The position numbers were made by a program, and so were the translations under genes. A model generated the notes under the pieces. That model did no database searches and had not been told where the DNA came from. It saw only the letters and a list, made by a program, of their open reading frames with translations. 64,000 nt of DNA from Callorhinus ursinus. Lineage: Eukaryota; Chordata; Mammalia; Carnivora; Otariidae. Positions 12,340 through 23,931 of the stretch are shown here, piece after piece; the stretch's first letter is position 1; every line of letters starts with the position of its first letter. The stretch spans positions 1,670,600-1,734,599 of the forward strand of contig NW_020312867.1 in NCBI RefSeq assembly GCF_003265705.1. The letters are read 5' to 3'.

Positions 12340-12900
12340 AACTCAGCCCTAACTACATCACTCCCCTGCTTAAAAGTTTTCTCATGGCTCCCTATGGCTT
12401 GACCTGAGCCTGGTGTGCAAAGCCCTTTGTGGTCTGGCCCCTACTAAGCTCTCCAGCCTTGACATTCCTTCCACATCCCCTCAGAGTCCAGCCATGCTGG
12501 TTGACCCCTTCCCATGGGTTCTACACACTCTCCCCCACCTCTGTGACTTGGGCCCTGAATGCCCAGATAGTCCCTTTGCATGAAATGTTTCTTTTTGCCT
12601 TATCTGTCTGACAAACCCCTGTTCATACTGCAAAACCCAGATTAAGTGTCACCTCCTCGGTGAAGTCTACCCTGATCTGCCACACAGAAAGTATCCCTCT
12701 CCCATTTGAGGTCCCTCAGGCCCCAAGCCTTCCTCCACCACAATCCAGTTCTGTCCCATAGTTTATGAGAATTACTATTTATATGGTGAATGAATTATAA
12801 CCCATTTCCTCCATTGACCTGACAATTCCTTGACAGCAGGAGCTGTGTCTTATTCATGGCTCACCCACAGGAGGTGCTCAATAAATATTCAATAAATAAA
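12340..12900 (+). mobile_element. L2 LINE 3' end
   Basis: It matches the ancient L2 3' end: CTCCCCTGCTTAAAA, CCTTTGTGGTCTGGCCCC, GTGTCACCTCCTCGGTGAAG and GAGGTGCTCAATAAATATT. The copy is diverged with no usable frame, as expected for a family older than placental radiation. Confidence 0.85.
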
Positions 12901-14295
12901 TTATCTAGTAAGTAAAGTAATCCCCCCAAAAAACCATCTGCAGTCTCTAACTCTTTATGGGTTTCTAGACAACGTGAGCCCTCTCTGGGCCTCAGCATCC
13001 CTACCTATAAAATGGCAAGGCTGACCCTGCTGGCTTCTGAGGGCATGACCTATCTCTCCCCACAAGCTGTGATAACTCAGAAACTTCAGTGATGCCATCA
13101 ACTCACTTAAGAGCTAGTTAGCTAATGAGGAAATTGGGGCACAGAAAAGTTAAGAAATCTCTAAGATAACACAGCATCTGATGTGTTGGCCAAATCTTCA
13201 CCCCGTCATTATTGAGTTTCCTCTGAGCTTACTACTCAGATGCAAAACTATGCTTAGATAACCACCTCAGGGAAGAGCATCTCAGGCTCCCTGTGAACTT
13301 GGGAGGGAAGGTTGATGAAGGCTAACGTCCTTCTGGCCTCTGCCTTTCAGGATGCCCCAATGGATGGCCTATCTGAATGCCAGCAATGCGATTTTCCAGT
13401 GGCTTTCTTGGAGCTGCTGGTCTAGAAAGATGCACTTTTCCCAAAGCTACTTATGGCAGCCGAGTGGGGGTGGGGAGTGGAGGTGCCCTCTGCGTTCAGC
13501 TGGCAGAATGTGTCAAAACACAGGACCAAAACTGCAAGAAAGGCACAGATGGAATGCGAACCCACCCTGCAGACCCCAGGGCCCATCCTGGCTCCCAAAG
13601 TCCCACCCAGGACTGTAGGCAAAAGCCTTGCTCTCTCTGACCCTCACCTTTTTCATCTGGAAATTGGGGGACAGAGCCATTCATCAGGCTGACAGAGAAC
13701 CACCAGAGAGAATGACAACGTTAGGGTCCTTGTGCAGCCAGCTGGGGCTGGAAGCCAACCAACAAAAGGCAATAACGTGCATAACTGTCCTCCACACAGA
13801 GCTGGCATAGTTAGGGCTTAATGACGCCGGTATCCCCTCGCACATGCCCAAGGGGCACATGGAATTGAGGTCCTCCAAGCCGTTGAGAATAAAGGAGTCA
13901 TAAAATTAGGCAATATTTGTACAGCTTTTCCTGGCCCCCATGCTCTCCCAGGTACTGAGTCATTATTCCTGAGTCTGGGAGGTGGGTGCTCCCACTCTGT
14001 CCATTTTTTGGGTGAGAAAAAGGGTACAGAAATGGGAAGACCCCTGCATAAGGTCGTGCAGCTGGACGCTGGCCAAGCCCTCCATCGGCTCTGCCTCTGG
14101 GCTCCCTGATAAGCCTGGATACTGCCCTGAGCACCCAGGGAGGGTGGTGGCCTGCGGTGAAGGTAGGTCCTGAGGCAGGATTTGTCCTGACCTGAGATGG
14201 TGCATCAATCACCTCCCTCTTCCCACTTCTCCATCTCCCAGCAAGCCAACAGCCAACCGCCGCCAGGAAAGAACAGGGTTAATCTCATTTGAGCC

Positions 14296-14322
14296 TTAAA
14301 ACAAACAAACAAACAAACAAAA
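14296..14322. repeat. (AAAC)n microsatellite
   Basis: About six AAAC units in unique intergenic DNA. Confidence 0.9.
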
Positions 14323-15844
14323 AACCAGACCCTAACCTGTCAGGTCTTGTTTAGATACCTGAATATGCTGAAAATATTGACAAAGCAAGGGGGCTGCATC
14401 CATGAGAAGATTCTCTGCAAAAGGGGCCATGCTAATCCAATGTGACAGGGGTATTTTTATCTTAGGCCAGAAAAGCAGAGTGCAAATTGCTCTGCCGGGG
14501 GTCAGCCAGCCGGGTGCAGGCTCGGGAAGCCCTCTATGGGGGCTGCCGTGGGGTGAGCGCTGGGTTTCCTTCCCCCACCAGCTCTATTTCCCTGGAATTG
14601 CTTATCAGAAGACCAGGGCTTAATGACTTGGCTCTTAAAGTCACAGCGTGTGGGAAGCACAGACTCTAGGATCATCGGGAATTCATTAATTGATCCAACC
14701 TTGTCATTTTTCAAGTGGGCAAACTGAGGCTGGAGGAAGAGAGCGAAGCCTTGATTCTATCGACTGTCAATCAGAGAACATTGGTTAGAACCTGCGTGAC
14801 GGACCTGTGTCCTTCTGTGTACAGTCCTCCTACCCCGGGGACTAGGGCTTTAGAAAGGAAGCTGTGGCTCCCGTCATGACTCTGATTCGGATTCAAGTCC
14901 CTACTGTGTGGTCCAGGGCCAGTTATTTAGGCTCGCTTAGCCTGTGTAAGCTCGGTAAAACGAGGACAATAAACCCTAAACCCCATAGCGTTGTGGGAAG
15001 AATTACACGAAGGAAATGTAGGTGCACCCATTCAGCTCTTTGGTTGCATGAACAAGCACAGACTCAGGGCAGCTTAACATGCAAAAACTCAGTTGAAAGG
15101 ACATGGGGACGGCTCACCGGTATTTACCCAAAAGAAGAATCAAGGTCCCAGGAGAGGATCTGATTGGCTGAGTTTGGGTCTCAGGCCCGCCCTTTATTCC
15201 ATTTGGGCAGGGCTACTGATTGACAGCCCACTAAGCCAATAGAAAAGGGCAGTTACCCAGAAGAAAACCAGTGGACAAGCTGTACAGAAAGGGGTCCATG
15301 AACTTGAAGAAACCTGTGTGTATTGGAGTTTATCATTCTGGACACTAAGTTCTGCCCTTTCAGGAATGAGGTCCAACTTCCCACCTCCTGTGACATGGAG
15401 ACATGGTGACTGCAGGCCCGCCTCGGATGGGAAGGTCTGGCTTCAGACTAACTGGGTCACGCTGAGTGTTGCTTCAGCCCTCCAAGCATTCAGCTGGGAC
15501 TGAGAGTCACTCAAGTGGCTCATCAAACAGGAAGGAGAAACAAGTGGTGAGTTCAGCCAAACAAGTGTTCGATTTAGTCAGACAAGCTCAGCCACTGCCC
15601 TAGAGGGTCATTTATTTTCACGAAAGAAAGTGTGTTTGAGTCTTATTGACTGAACTGGGTGTGTCAGGCAGACACAGCCCATGACTCAGCCTAAGGGGGT
15701 AGGGGTGGGGCAGAGATGCTGGGGAATGCTGCAGAATCTGGTGCTTCATCCAGCAGATTTCCAGCAGCCACAGATAAGAGCTTAGCAGGAACTCACCCCA
15801 AGGCTTAATTAACTCCCCTTGCATGAAATCCTAGCAATATTGCT

Positions 15845-15945
15845 TATAAGCACGACTTCTGAGCACCCATTCTGCTCCTCCCAAGCTGTGTGACTTTGGG
15901 CAAGTCCCTTTACCTCTCTGACCCTCTTTTCAACTAAGTAAAAGT
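15845..15945 (+). mobile_element. MIR SINE fragment
   Basis: CTGTGTGACTTTGGGCAAGT and CCTTTACCTCTCTGACCC are the MIR core. Confidence 0.6.
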
Positions 15946-16529
15946 TTTTCGAGCACTTTCTTGGACTGTGTGCGTGCGTGTGTTTGCGCGGTGGGGGGGG
16001 GGGTTGCTCCAGAAGCATTGTAAGACATACGTAGGCCTGTGGAATAAACTGAAAATCTGTGTACAGTCCTCGAAATTCTGAATTTCAGATGTGCGAACTC
16101 TCATCATGAGTTTCCTCTTTCTTCATATGCTGTATTTGTGGGTTTGATTTTGTTATGTTTGTGCTAATATTGACAAAGGTATTTTGTGGGTTAGTTGCAG
16201 ACTTTTTTTTTTTTTAGCACACTTATTTTCTCTTTTATCTCTGTCTATATTTTTTCTACCAACTTGCCAGAATTTCTTTGTTTTAGAGTAGTTCCATTTT
16301 TACAAAAGCTTGATCCTAAGTGTAAAATGGGTTACTCTTTTCTTCTGAAAAATCGGTCTTTAAGGACCTCAGCGATGCATAAAAACATTTCCCCCATTTA
16401 ACAATTTTCTCAACTTCCGGGGAATACTGAAACCCCTTTTAGTCACTGCTGCCCACCCTCCCAAGCATGGCCCCCAAACCCCTCCCACCACTGTCAGCAA
16501 TTTGGAGTGGATTTTTTCAACCCAGTCTC

Positions 16530-16900
16530 TCTTACTTCTGTGGACTTACATTGACATACTTTACATATATTTCCTTATTTGTTCTCATAGAAAGCGAAAA
16601 ATCATGTGTTATGTGGGGAAGTCATCCCCCACATAATATCCTGCCATTTCCTTTCTTTGCTCAACATTACGACTTGGAGTTGGTTAACTATGGCTGTGTA
16701 CAGAGGACTACCTCTTCCTTTTTTCAACTGTTGCCATTCCCCCTTGCTGGGCATTTTGGTTGTGACCAATTTTTGCCATAACAAATAATACCGTAAAGAC
16801 ACTCCCTGTCCATTTCCCTTGGGCACACATATGCAAGTGTTTCTGTTAGGTTCTTGATTGGAGAATAGAGGTACTCTTTACCAAGGATTTCAAAGCTTTT
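16530..16900 (-). mobile_element. Old L1 fragment, minus strand
   Basis: GGGCATTTTGGTTGTGACCA and TTTTTGCCATAACAAATAAT are the reverse complement of the L1 ORF2 C-terminal region. Diverged. Confidence 0.6.
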
Positions 16901-16934
16901 TCTTGATGTTTTGTTTGTTTTTAAAGCAACCCCT

Positions 16935-17310
16935 ATTTTTAAAAACCATGCTATTGAGATATAATTCATACCCAAGAAGAGTCATCCATTTCAACTATGC
17001 AGTTCAGTGGGTTTTGGTATATTCGCAGATTTGTACAACCATCACCAAATCTGATGTGAAAATATTTTCTTCACCCTTCTCCCAAAGAAACCCCAGACCC
17101 ATTAGCAGTGACACCTTGACTCCCTCTCCCTTCAGCTCCTGACAACCATGAGTCTACTGTCTGTGTCTATGAATTTCCCTCTTCTGGGCATGTCATGTAT
17201 GTGTGGTCTCCTACAAAAAGGGATGTGTGGTCTCCTGTGACTGGTTTCTTTCACTGAGTGTAGTGAAAATTCATCCATGTTGTAGCATGTGTCAGGACAT
17301 TGGGCCTTTT
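16935..17310 (-). mobile_element. Old L1 3' UTR fragment, minus strand
   Basis: GCTATTGAGATATAATTCAT, AGTTCAGTGGGTTTTGGTAT and CATCCATGTTGTAGCATGTG match ancient L1 3' UTR sequence in reverse. A short direct duplication (GTGTGGTCTCCT) occurs inside it near 17200-17235. Confidence 0.65.
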
Positions 17311-17339
17311 TATCATCAAATAATCAACCCCCGCCCCTT

Positions 17340-17520
17340 TGACTGCTTATTCGCCACCAGGCATGGTGTTAATCCTCACAGAAAGCCCAAGAAGTGTCAC
17401 TACCATGATTGTCCTTGTTTTACAGATGAGGAAGCCGGGGCTTGGAGACGTGCCACGACTTACCCTCCATCACACGGGAAAGTAACCGGCAGAGCTGGAG
17501 AAGGTACCCAGGGGTTTCCT
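17340..17520 (-). mobile_element. MIR SINE
   Basis: TTGTTTTACAGATGAGGAAG and GAGACGTGCCACGACTTACC, the MIR order in reverse. Confidence 0.55.
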
Positions 17521-18707
17521 TAGCTCCCAAGCCTGTGTCCTTGTAGCTGAACCACACTGCTACTATAAGAAACAAGAAGGGAGTGGAAAGTGTCTTGTGG
17601 GCTCAAGGTGCAGCTCACGGGCTGCCCCTGGGTCACTGTCATGAGCACTGACAAGTGCAATGTGCGGCTGGACAGAGTGAGCTGGACTATTTACCCAAGG
17701 CCAATGGCCCCCGGCATTGCCAAGGTCCAGGCTCCTCTGCAGCTGGCCATTGGTGCATGGTATCGGGTTCCTCTTTCTCTCTCTTTCTCTCTCTCTCTGT
17801 CTCAGCACCTCATCTAGTGCTTTTTCTCTCCAATCCTAATTTCTCAACTTCTAATCTTTGGGGGTGGTTTCATCAGGCCAGGATGTTACCTCTTTGTTAG
17901 GACCAAATGCCAAGTAAGTGATTAATGGGTTGTGAGTCCGGTCTGAAGTAGGTTTTCCCATGAGTAGAGCAAATCTTGCTGCCTGAAATGGTCAGGACTC
18001 CACTCTCCAAAGTCTTACAACTCTCCGCTCCCTGGCGTGTCTGGAGAGTTCACAACTGAAACCACTTAGTGGGGACAACAATAATAGAACCAACTTTCTT
18101 CTTGGGAGGGGCTTTCACTTCCTCTTTGGACCTCCTCCTCATAGCTCAGTGGGCTGGAGGTTTGGAGTCTCTTTTCGTAGGAGACTAAGGCTTGAGGCTA
18201 CACAGCCAGTAAGAAGGGTCTAGGCTTGGAGCCTGGGGCCATGGGACCTGGGTCAGCCCCTGCCACACCAGCTTACCTCTGGTCCCATCCTGCATGCCTC
18301 ATGTCCCAACCTGCTCCCTGGGACAACGCAGTACCCCATTACAAGTTAAATGAAAGCAGCTTTCTACCTTTTCAAAATTAGGAACAGAGGTATGGGGCCA
18401 GAATTTACTTTTGTATAGTGTTGAAGGTTCCACTCCAACTCTTCTGTAGCTTGCTCTGTGGCCTGGGAAAAGTTGTTGGCCCTCCCTGAGCTCAGCAAGG
18501 GGTCTTCCTACTCCTGGGATTGTAGGAGATGTAAGTTGAGCCCAAACATCTCATTTCTGAGGGACACAACAAGAATTGAGAAAGGCCCCAGCACAACACC
18601 CTGGCTCCTGGTCCTGATATGGGCAACTGGCACCCTGAATCTTGCCAATCAAGGCTCTGGGGTTAGCCCGGGCTTGAACAAGTCTCTCCCCCCACCCCCA
18701 CAGGTCA
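17521..18707. other. Intergenic sequence, no gene seen
   Basis: It holds a short pyrimidine tract (CTTTCTCTCTCTTTCTCTC, 17772-17800). The 165-codon frame at 18458-18955 enters a reversed L2 and shows no known domain. Confidence 0.6.
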
Positions 18708-19080
18708 CTTACTCACTCAACAAACATTTAGTGAGCTGGTGGGTGGAGGGAGAAGGATGCCCACACTGGTCTTGCTTCATGGCAGGCGGTGACGGTGCCC
18801 TGCGTGTGAGGGGAAGGAAGTCCCACTGTGGATGGGCTCCAGGAGGAGATGGCCTTTGGGAAGGGTGCAGAGCCTGGATGAAGCTTCGAGAGGTGGAGAG
18901 GGGAGGAAATCCCAGGCAGAGGGTGCAGCTCGAGCAAAGGCCCAGAGGCAGATAACCTCGGGGTGTGTGTGGGGCCAGTTGTGTGCTGAGTGAGGCTGGA
19001 TGGTGCAGATGTGGACAATGCGATTGGAGGGAAAGTTGGGCCAGATCTGCAGGGCCTTGAATACCAGGGAAAGAGCTCGC
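18708..19080 (-). mobile_element. L2 fossil, minus strand
   Basis: It starts with the reversed L2 tail (CACTCAACAAACATTTAGTG), then GCTCGAGCAAAGGCCCAGAG and CAGATCTGCAGGGCCTTGAA. Confidence 0.65.
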
Positions 19081-19999
19081 CTTGGCCCTGAGGTATCTCA
19101 GCAGGGAGGGGCCCATGCTGACAGCTCCTCAGAAGGCTCCCTTTGGCCCCACAGCGCCCCTCATCATCACAGCAGCCCCATGAGGTCTGGGATGTGATTC
19201 CTGCTTTCACAGAAACAGAAACCGAAGCCCCACCAAGGGGAACTAAAGTGCCCTCAGTCCCAGAGCTAAGGGGCATTGTGAGGGCAGAGCTACAGACAAG
19301 ATGGCTGCATCAGTTTTTCCATCTGTAAAATGGACACATTGGGAGGGCCCTTCCCAATCAGGCACTCGGCTCTCTGCTCCCCAACCCCGGGCCACCCAGA
19401 TCCTAGCCCCAGACGGGCCACCCGTTGAAAGGTCACGTCTGTGCCCTGACATTTTCCATAAGTCCCCTGTCCTAACACCCCTACCTCAGGGGAGTCTGGC
19501 CCTGCCCTTCCTGGGATCCCTCATGCCAGACACTGCTCATCTGTCATTAGTCACCCAGTTCGTAGAAAAGTTGAGGCCTTCAAATGCCCTATCATGGTCC
19601 CACCCACTACTGCCCTGCCTTCCCCCGTCCTCCCAGCTCAGCCATCCAGGGCCATCTCTGGCCTGGGGGTCCCTTGTCCTTGGGGAATGGCAGAGCCCAG
19701 CCAGGGCTTGGGAGCCCAGCTGTGCTGTGTGACCTTGGGCGGTTTACCCAGCCTCCCTGGACTTTATTCTTTTCTTCCTTTCCTTCCTTCTTTCCATTCT
19801 TCCTTCAGCTCTCTCTGACTCATCCCTCCCTCTCTCATGCCACAAATCTTTATTGAACCTACACCAGACACCATGGCTCTGGAGCATGGACCACTGGCCT
19901 CGGAGGCCTCGCTTGCCAAGAGCTGTAGGACTGAACATGACCCAGGCCCCTGAGACCCCACCCCTGGGGGGCCAGCTGGGATAGGCCTGCCCTCTGAAC

Positions 20000-20130
20000 C
20001 ATGGGAAAGCCAGCATAGACTTTTGAATCAAGCCTGGGTTCCAAGCCCCCACTTCCTGACAGTGTGACCCTGGGCAAATCACTTCACTGCTCTGAGCCCC
20101 AGTTTCCTTATTTAACAAATGACAAAACCC
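20000..20130 (+). mobile_element. MIR SINE
   Basis: TGTGACCCTGGGCAAATCAC then CTGAGCCCCAGTTTCCTTAT. Confidence 0.65.
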
Positions 20131-20429
20131 ATATTGTGAGATTTAAATGCCACATCTGGATGGCAAGGAGTTATTCAAAAGTTCTAAAACTTCACCTTTG
20201 TCTCTACCTTGAGGCTTGGAGATCCTTATGGAGGCAAAGGACTGATCTCTCTAATGGTTTAGGCATTAGACCCTGGGTATAAGACTTATCTGGGATGTAG
20301 GGTATTCTTCTGAGCATCTCTACCCTGAACATTCTACATTGTCTGCAACCTGCTTTACTTACACATAAACACTATCCCTTTTATGGGGGAGGGGAGTCCT
20401 GATTCTTGATGGCATCATCATTGAGAAGT

Positions 20430-20635
20430 TTTGGGTAACATTTATTGAGCACTTACTACTGTGCCGGGTACTGAACAGACATTATCTCTAATCCCCAGAG
20501 GTGGGGGTCCTTTTTATACCCATTTTGTAGAGGAGGAAACTGAGGCTCAGAGAAGTCTAGTAAATTGCCCAGAGTCACACAGCCAAGAGTGACCTCAGAT
20601 GCTCCCCATCCAACCATTGCATGGCACTTCTCCAG
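20430..20635 (-). mobile_element. MIR SINE
   Basis: ACATTTATTGAGCACTTACT, GAGGAAACTGAGGCTCAGAG and GCCCAGAGTCACACAGCC; a nearly complete copy. Confidence 0.75.
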
Positions 20636-21329
20636 CACAGGATAATAAAGGCCCTGCCTACACTCTTTGAGGACTTTGAGCCCATTATCACCCTCTCTGG
20701 GTCTCTGTTTTTCCTTTAGTAAAATGGAGTTTTGAATCCTTACATGTCCCAGAGGGTTTCCCAGCCCCTCTGAACAGATAGGAAAACTGAAACCCAGAGT
20801 TGGGGGGCAAGGGCCCCCTGGTCACCAGGTGAAATCCACATCTTTAGGCCTAGCCTGGGCACTGGCTCCTGCCTGACATTTCCTGGAAGCCAGTCCTGAC
20901 CCCAAATGGCGCTTGATTGCTCAAGTGACTGCATCACTCAGGTGACCATGGTTCTCTGGAAACGGGAGAGGAAGGAAGCAGAGAGCTCTCAGTCGGGGAC
21001 AGGCCCGGGGCTCTGTGGTAAGCCCCATACTGGGAACAACCTGGTGGGTATCCTAATAAGACTCACGTGGGTTCCCGTCCTCCAGGGAGTTCCCAGAGGT
21101 TACAAGAGAAATTAGTAACAAGTAAAGAAGCACCTATCATTTCCAAATGGAAAAGAATGGACAAAAGCAAAATGCACCCTTTCAATTGGGGCCGACGCTT
21201 GTAGAAACATACAGCCTGCAGATCTCTTTCTGCACAGCCTGACTGTCCCCAGGCCTCCTGTTTCTTTTTGAGGCCCCTGTCCCTCAGGGTCAGGTTTTGG
21301 GACACTGGCATCTTTGTTCCAAAACTCAA

Positions 21330-21560
21330 GGACCCCGGTTTTCAAGTGCTCATTACATACTAGGTGCTCAACCTCAGTCATTTTGGTAGAGTCTTACTCC
21401 AGGCCTATAAGGGAGGAATTCTTGCCCCCATTTTGCAGAGGGAAAACTGAGGCCTGGAGAACCAAAATATCTGCCCATGGCCACACGGCTGGTCAGGGTC
21501 AGAGTGGGAACTCAAAACCGGGTTTCTTGGCTGATGTCCATTCACCCTGCTTCTTCCTCT
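21330..21560 (-). mobile_element. MIR SINE
   Basis: GTGCTCATTACATACTAGGT, GGGAAAACTGAGGCCTGGAG and CCATGGCCACACGGCTGG. Confidence 0.65.
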
Positions 21561-22084
21561 GAGCTCTTGCTAGCTGCAGGAAACAGTTTTTATAACAACA
21601 TCTGTAAAATGGGGAGCAATTACAAGGTTCACTCACAGGGTTATATTTTACAGGTCAGCACTGGGTTATGTGTTTTTTCACTAAGACCCCAGGCAGGGCC
21701 CACTGGGCCCAGGGACAAACATCCACAAAAGCAACATGGTTTATTCCTTGCACTGTGCTATACAGGAATGGGAATGAAGGCCAGTTTGGTAGCCCAGATC
21801 CATCAATAAGATACAGAACTTGTTCCAGAAAAAAAAACTGGGGGAGGCCTACAGAACCCAATCTCTCCAGGGACCCTCTCTCCTCAAGCCTCATGGTGGG
21901 TAAGAAGTGTAGGAGGCTGGGGAACCAGAGAGACCAGGACGGGCACAGCCAGGGTGCTGGGTTCTGGGGCTCAGAGGTTGAGTCCCTGGGAGTTTGGCTT
22001 TGGTCCTTTCTGGCACACAGTGGATCTGCAAGGAAGCTCAGTGGAGGGAGAGGGGGAGAGAGGTGGGAGGGATGGGTGGGTGAG

Positions 22085-22138
22085 TGGATGGTTGGATGGA
22101 TGGATGGATGGATGGATGGATGGATGGATGGATGGATA
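22085..22138. repeat. (GGAT)n microsatellite about 1 kb upstream of the TGM2 promoter
   Basis: About thirteen GGAT units (one GGTT variant near the start). Likely length-polymorphic. Confidence 0.95.
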
Positions 22139-22199
22139 ATGAGGGGGACTGAGGGATGGTTGGGAGAGGCAGATTATCAGAGCTGGGCTACAGGAAGAG

Positions 22200-22640
22200 A
22201 TGGGGGTGTATCTGTCTTTGTGGGCATGTCTGCATGTCTGCACATGAGTCCGTGTCTGCGTGTGGGTCCCTCTGAGAGTATCTGCAGGTTTGTGTGTCTA
22301 CGGGTGCCCCAATCTGTTTCTGTGTCCACACCTGATGATGGGTCCGTGTCTATGAGGTCTGTCTGTGTGTGTCTGCGAGCTGGCTGCATCTGGACATCCG
22401 CTGATCCGCAAGTGGCTGTGGATGGGGACCTGTCTCCCTGTGTCTGGCTGTATCAATGTCCTGGCATGTCTTTGTGATTTTAATCTGATTTTGCATCCAT
22501 GTCACTGGGTCTCTGTGTCCAGGTTCGTCTTCTATATCTGTTGGAGTGTGTGTGTGTCACTGAGTGTCCATGTCCCAATGTCTCTGATTGTGTGTCCGTG
22601 TCTGCTCCATCTATATCTGTATTTGAGTGAGAGAGAGAGA

Positions 22641-22685
<45 letters not shown>

Positions 22686-22880
22686 CTTGATCCGGACTAG
22701 ACCTGACTACGGATCTGTGTCTGTGGATCCAGGTAAGCTGTGTCCTGGCGCAGCTCTGTGTCTGTACCTGCCTGTGTCTATTTCCGCGCCTCGGTGTCTC
22801 TATTACCCAAGGTCTGATTATGTGTCCAGGTGTGTCTGTGGGTCCTGGTCTCCTTGTGTATCCCTGTCCGTTGCAGTTCC
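22200..22880. repeat. Degenerate TG-rich minisatellite-like tract upstream of the TGM2 promoter
   Basis: A 680-bp stretch is built from irregular units such as TGTGTCTG, GTCCGTGTCTG and TGTCCATGTC, with a pure (TG)n core at 22640-22684. The pyrimidine/purine alternation is strong. Open frames across it are by-products of the repeat. Confidence 0.8.
22640..22684. repeat. (TG)n dinucleotide repeat
   Basis: About 22 pure TG units, roughly 400 bp upstream of the TGM2 TATA box; preceded by a short (GA)n run. Confidence 0.97.
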
Positions 22881-23029
22881 AGCCCTGATGTCTGTCCGCT
22901 CCCGCAGGGGGCGCCCTTGCGCAGCGGCTGCTCCCTCCCTCCCTCCCTCCCTCGGGCTCTTGCCCCTGGGGACACCCTAACTAGACAAGAGCAGACAGCG
23001 GGCCCAGACTGGGCAAAGGTGGCCCCACC

Positions 23030-23109
23030 AGGTCCCCGCCTTCCAGCCTGGCCCCGCCCCCTGCCCGCCCAAAGCTGCTATAAGTTCACAGCTCCCTCAG
23101 CTTCCGCAG
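23030..23109 (+). promoter_or_regulatory. TGM2: TGM2 core promoter: GC boxes and TATA box
   Basis: A TATA element (CTATAAG) lies at 23078-23084, preceded by GC boxes CCCCGCCCC at 23052-23060 and CCGCCC near 23065. Transcription is expected to start about 25-32 bp after the TATA box, near 23105-23112. A TATA box with adjacent Sp1 sites is the known arrangement for mammalian TGM2 promoters. The surrounding 22900-23300 is GC-rich with several CpGs. Confidence 0.85.
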
Positions 23110-23185
23110 TGCTTGCCTTCAGTGGTCGCACTTAGAGGGTCCAGCCGCCCCCGATCAGAGGAGGAGCCACCGCCACCACCTGACC
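23110..23185 (+). other. TGM2: TGM2 5' untranslated leader
   Basis: The leader is about 76 nt and GC-rich, with no upstream ATG before 23186. The segment AGTGGTCGCACTT (from about 23120) and GGAGCCACCGCC just before the start resemble the recalled human leader. Its 5' limit is inferred from the TATA box, not seen. Confidence 0.7.
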
Positions 23186-23195
23186 ATGGCCGAGG
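23186..23195 (+). CDS. TGM2: TGM2 exon 1, coding part
   Basis: Only ten coding bases (Met-Ala-Glu and the first base of codon 4) precede the donor G|GTGAGT. The ATG has A at -3 and G at +4. The very short coding part of exon 1 matches the known structure of TGM2 genes. Residue 4 becomes Asp after splicing; human has Glu. Confidence 0.95.
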
Positions 23196-23895
23196 GTGAG
23201 TATCAGGGTCAGCGCTGCCACCACGCAAGCGCCCTGACCCTGGCCATCCCTCCCTGGTCGCAGTGGTCCTGCCTGGGCCATGGGGGAGGGGAGGAAACAC
23301 CTGGCCATGGGCTCAGTCCCTAAGTCCCCCAGTTTGGGAGCAACACAAAGGCTGGGCTGGGTGAGGAGTGCCTGGTTCCCAGTCCTGGCCCAGCTTGGGC
23401 CCTTACTTTCCCTATCCCCAGGGCATAATCTTTAACCCCTGCCTCCCTGGATCAGATGAGGCAGTGGAACGTGAAAATGTGTGGTGAACTGTAAAGTATT
23501 GGACTAGTGGACCATTGTCACTTGTCCTCAGTCAATTAGTGGGGCTGTGTCCCATGAAGCTGTGCAGAGGGGTCTGCCCAGCCTCCGAACACTTAGCTTT
23601 GGTTAGTCCCTGCCAGCTGGGAAGAGGTATGCACTTTCTCCTTAGTGGTACCTGGGAGACTGCTTGGCCCCGGGGCCAGAGAAGAGGTTCCAGCATCCTA
23701 TGGGGACTGGGCTGAGAGCAGACAGGTTCTCTAAGGTCCCTCCAGCCCTCAGGTTCTGCAACTCTGGTCTTTGGCCTCTTGTGCATTCTCAGATCCCCCT
23801 CCTGTAGAATGGACAGCACTGAGGCTCTTGGTACATCGGTGAGGACCAAAAGGAGTAGAGAAGGAGTCTGATTAATTTCTTACCTGCTCCGCCCA

Positions 23896-23931
<36 letters not shown>

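Larger units (their letters stand above)
12905..16529. other. Intergenic sequence, no gene seen
   Basis: Largely unique sequence with MIR traces (13110-13190, 13620-13680, 13960-14200, 14700-14790, 15845-15945) and a C/G-rich run near 16000. Frames up to about 100 codons overlap each other on both strands, as expected by chance. Confidence 0.6.
19081..22084. other. Upstream flank of TGM2, no gene seen
   Basis: Contains the MIR copies listed plus unique DNA. Distal TGM2 regulatory elements (retinoid, TGF-beta) are known from other mammals within a few kilobases upstream, but I could not assign one here by eye. Confidence 0.55.

Noticed and set aside
21668..22477. 269-codon open frame upstream of TGM2
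   Set aside because: It runs through a GGAT microsatellite and the TG-rich tract; the protein would be low-complexity with no known domain, so the frame is a by-product of the repeat.
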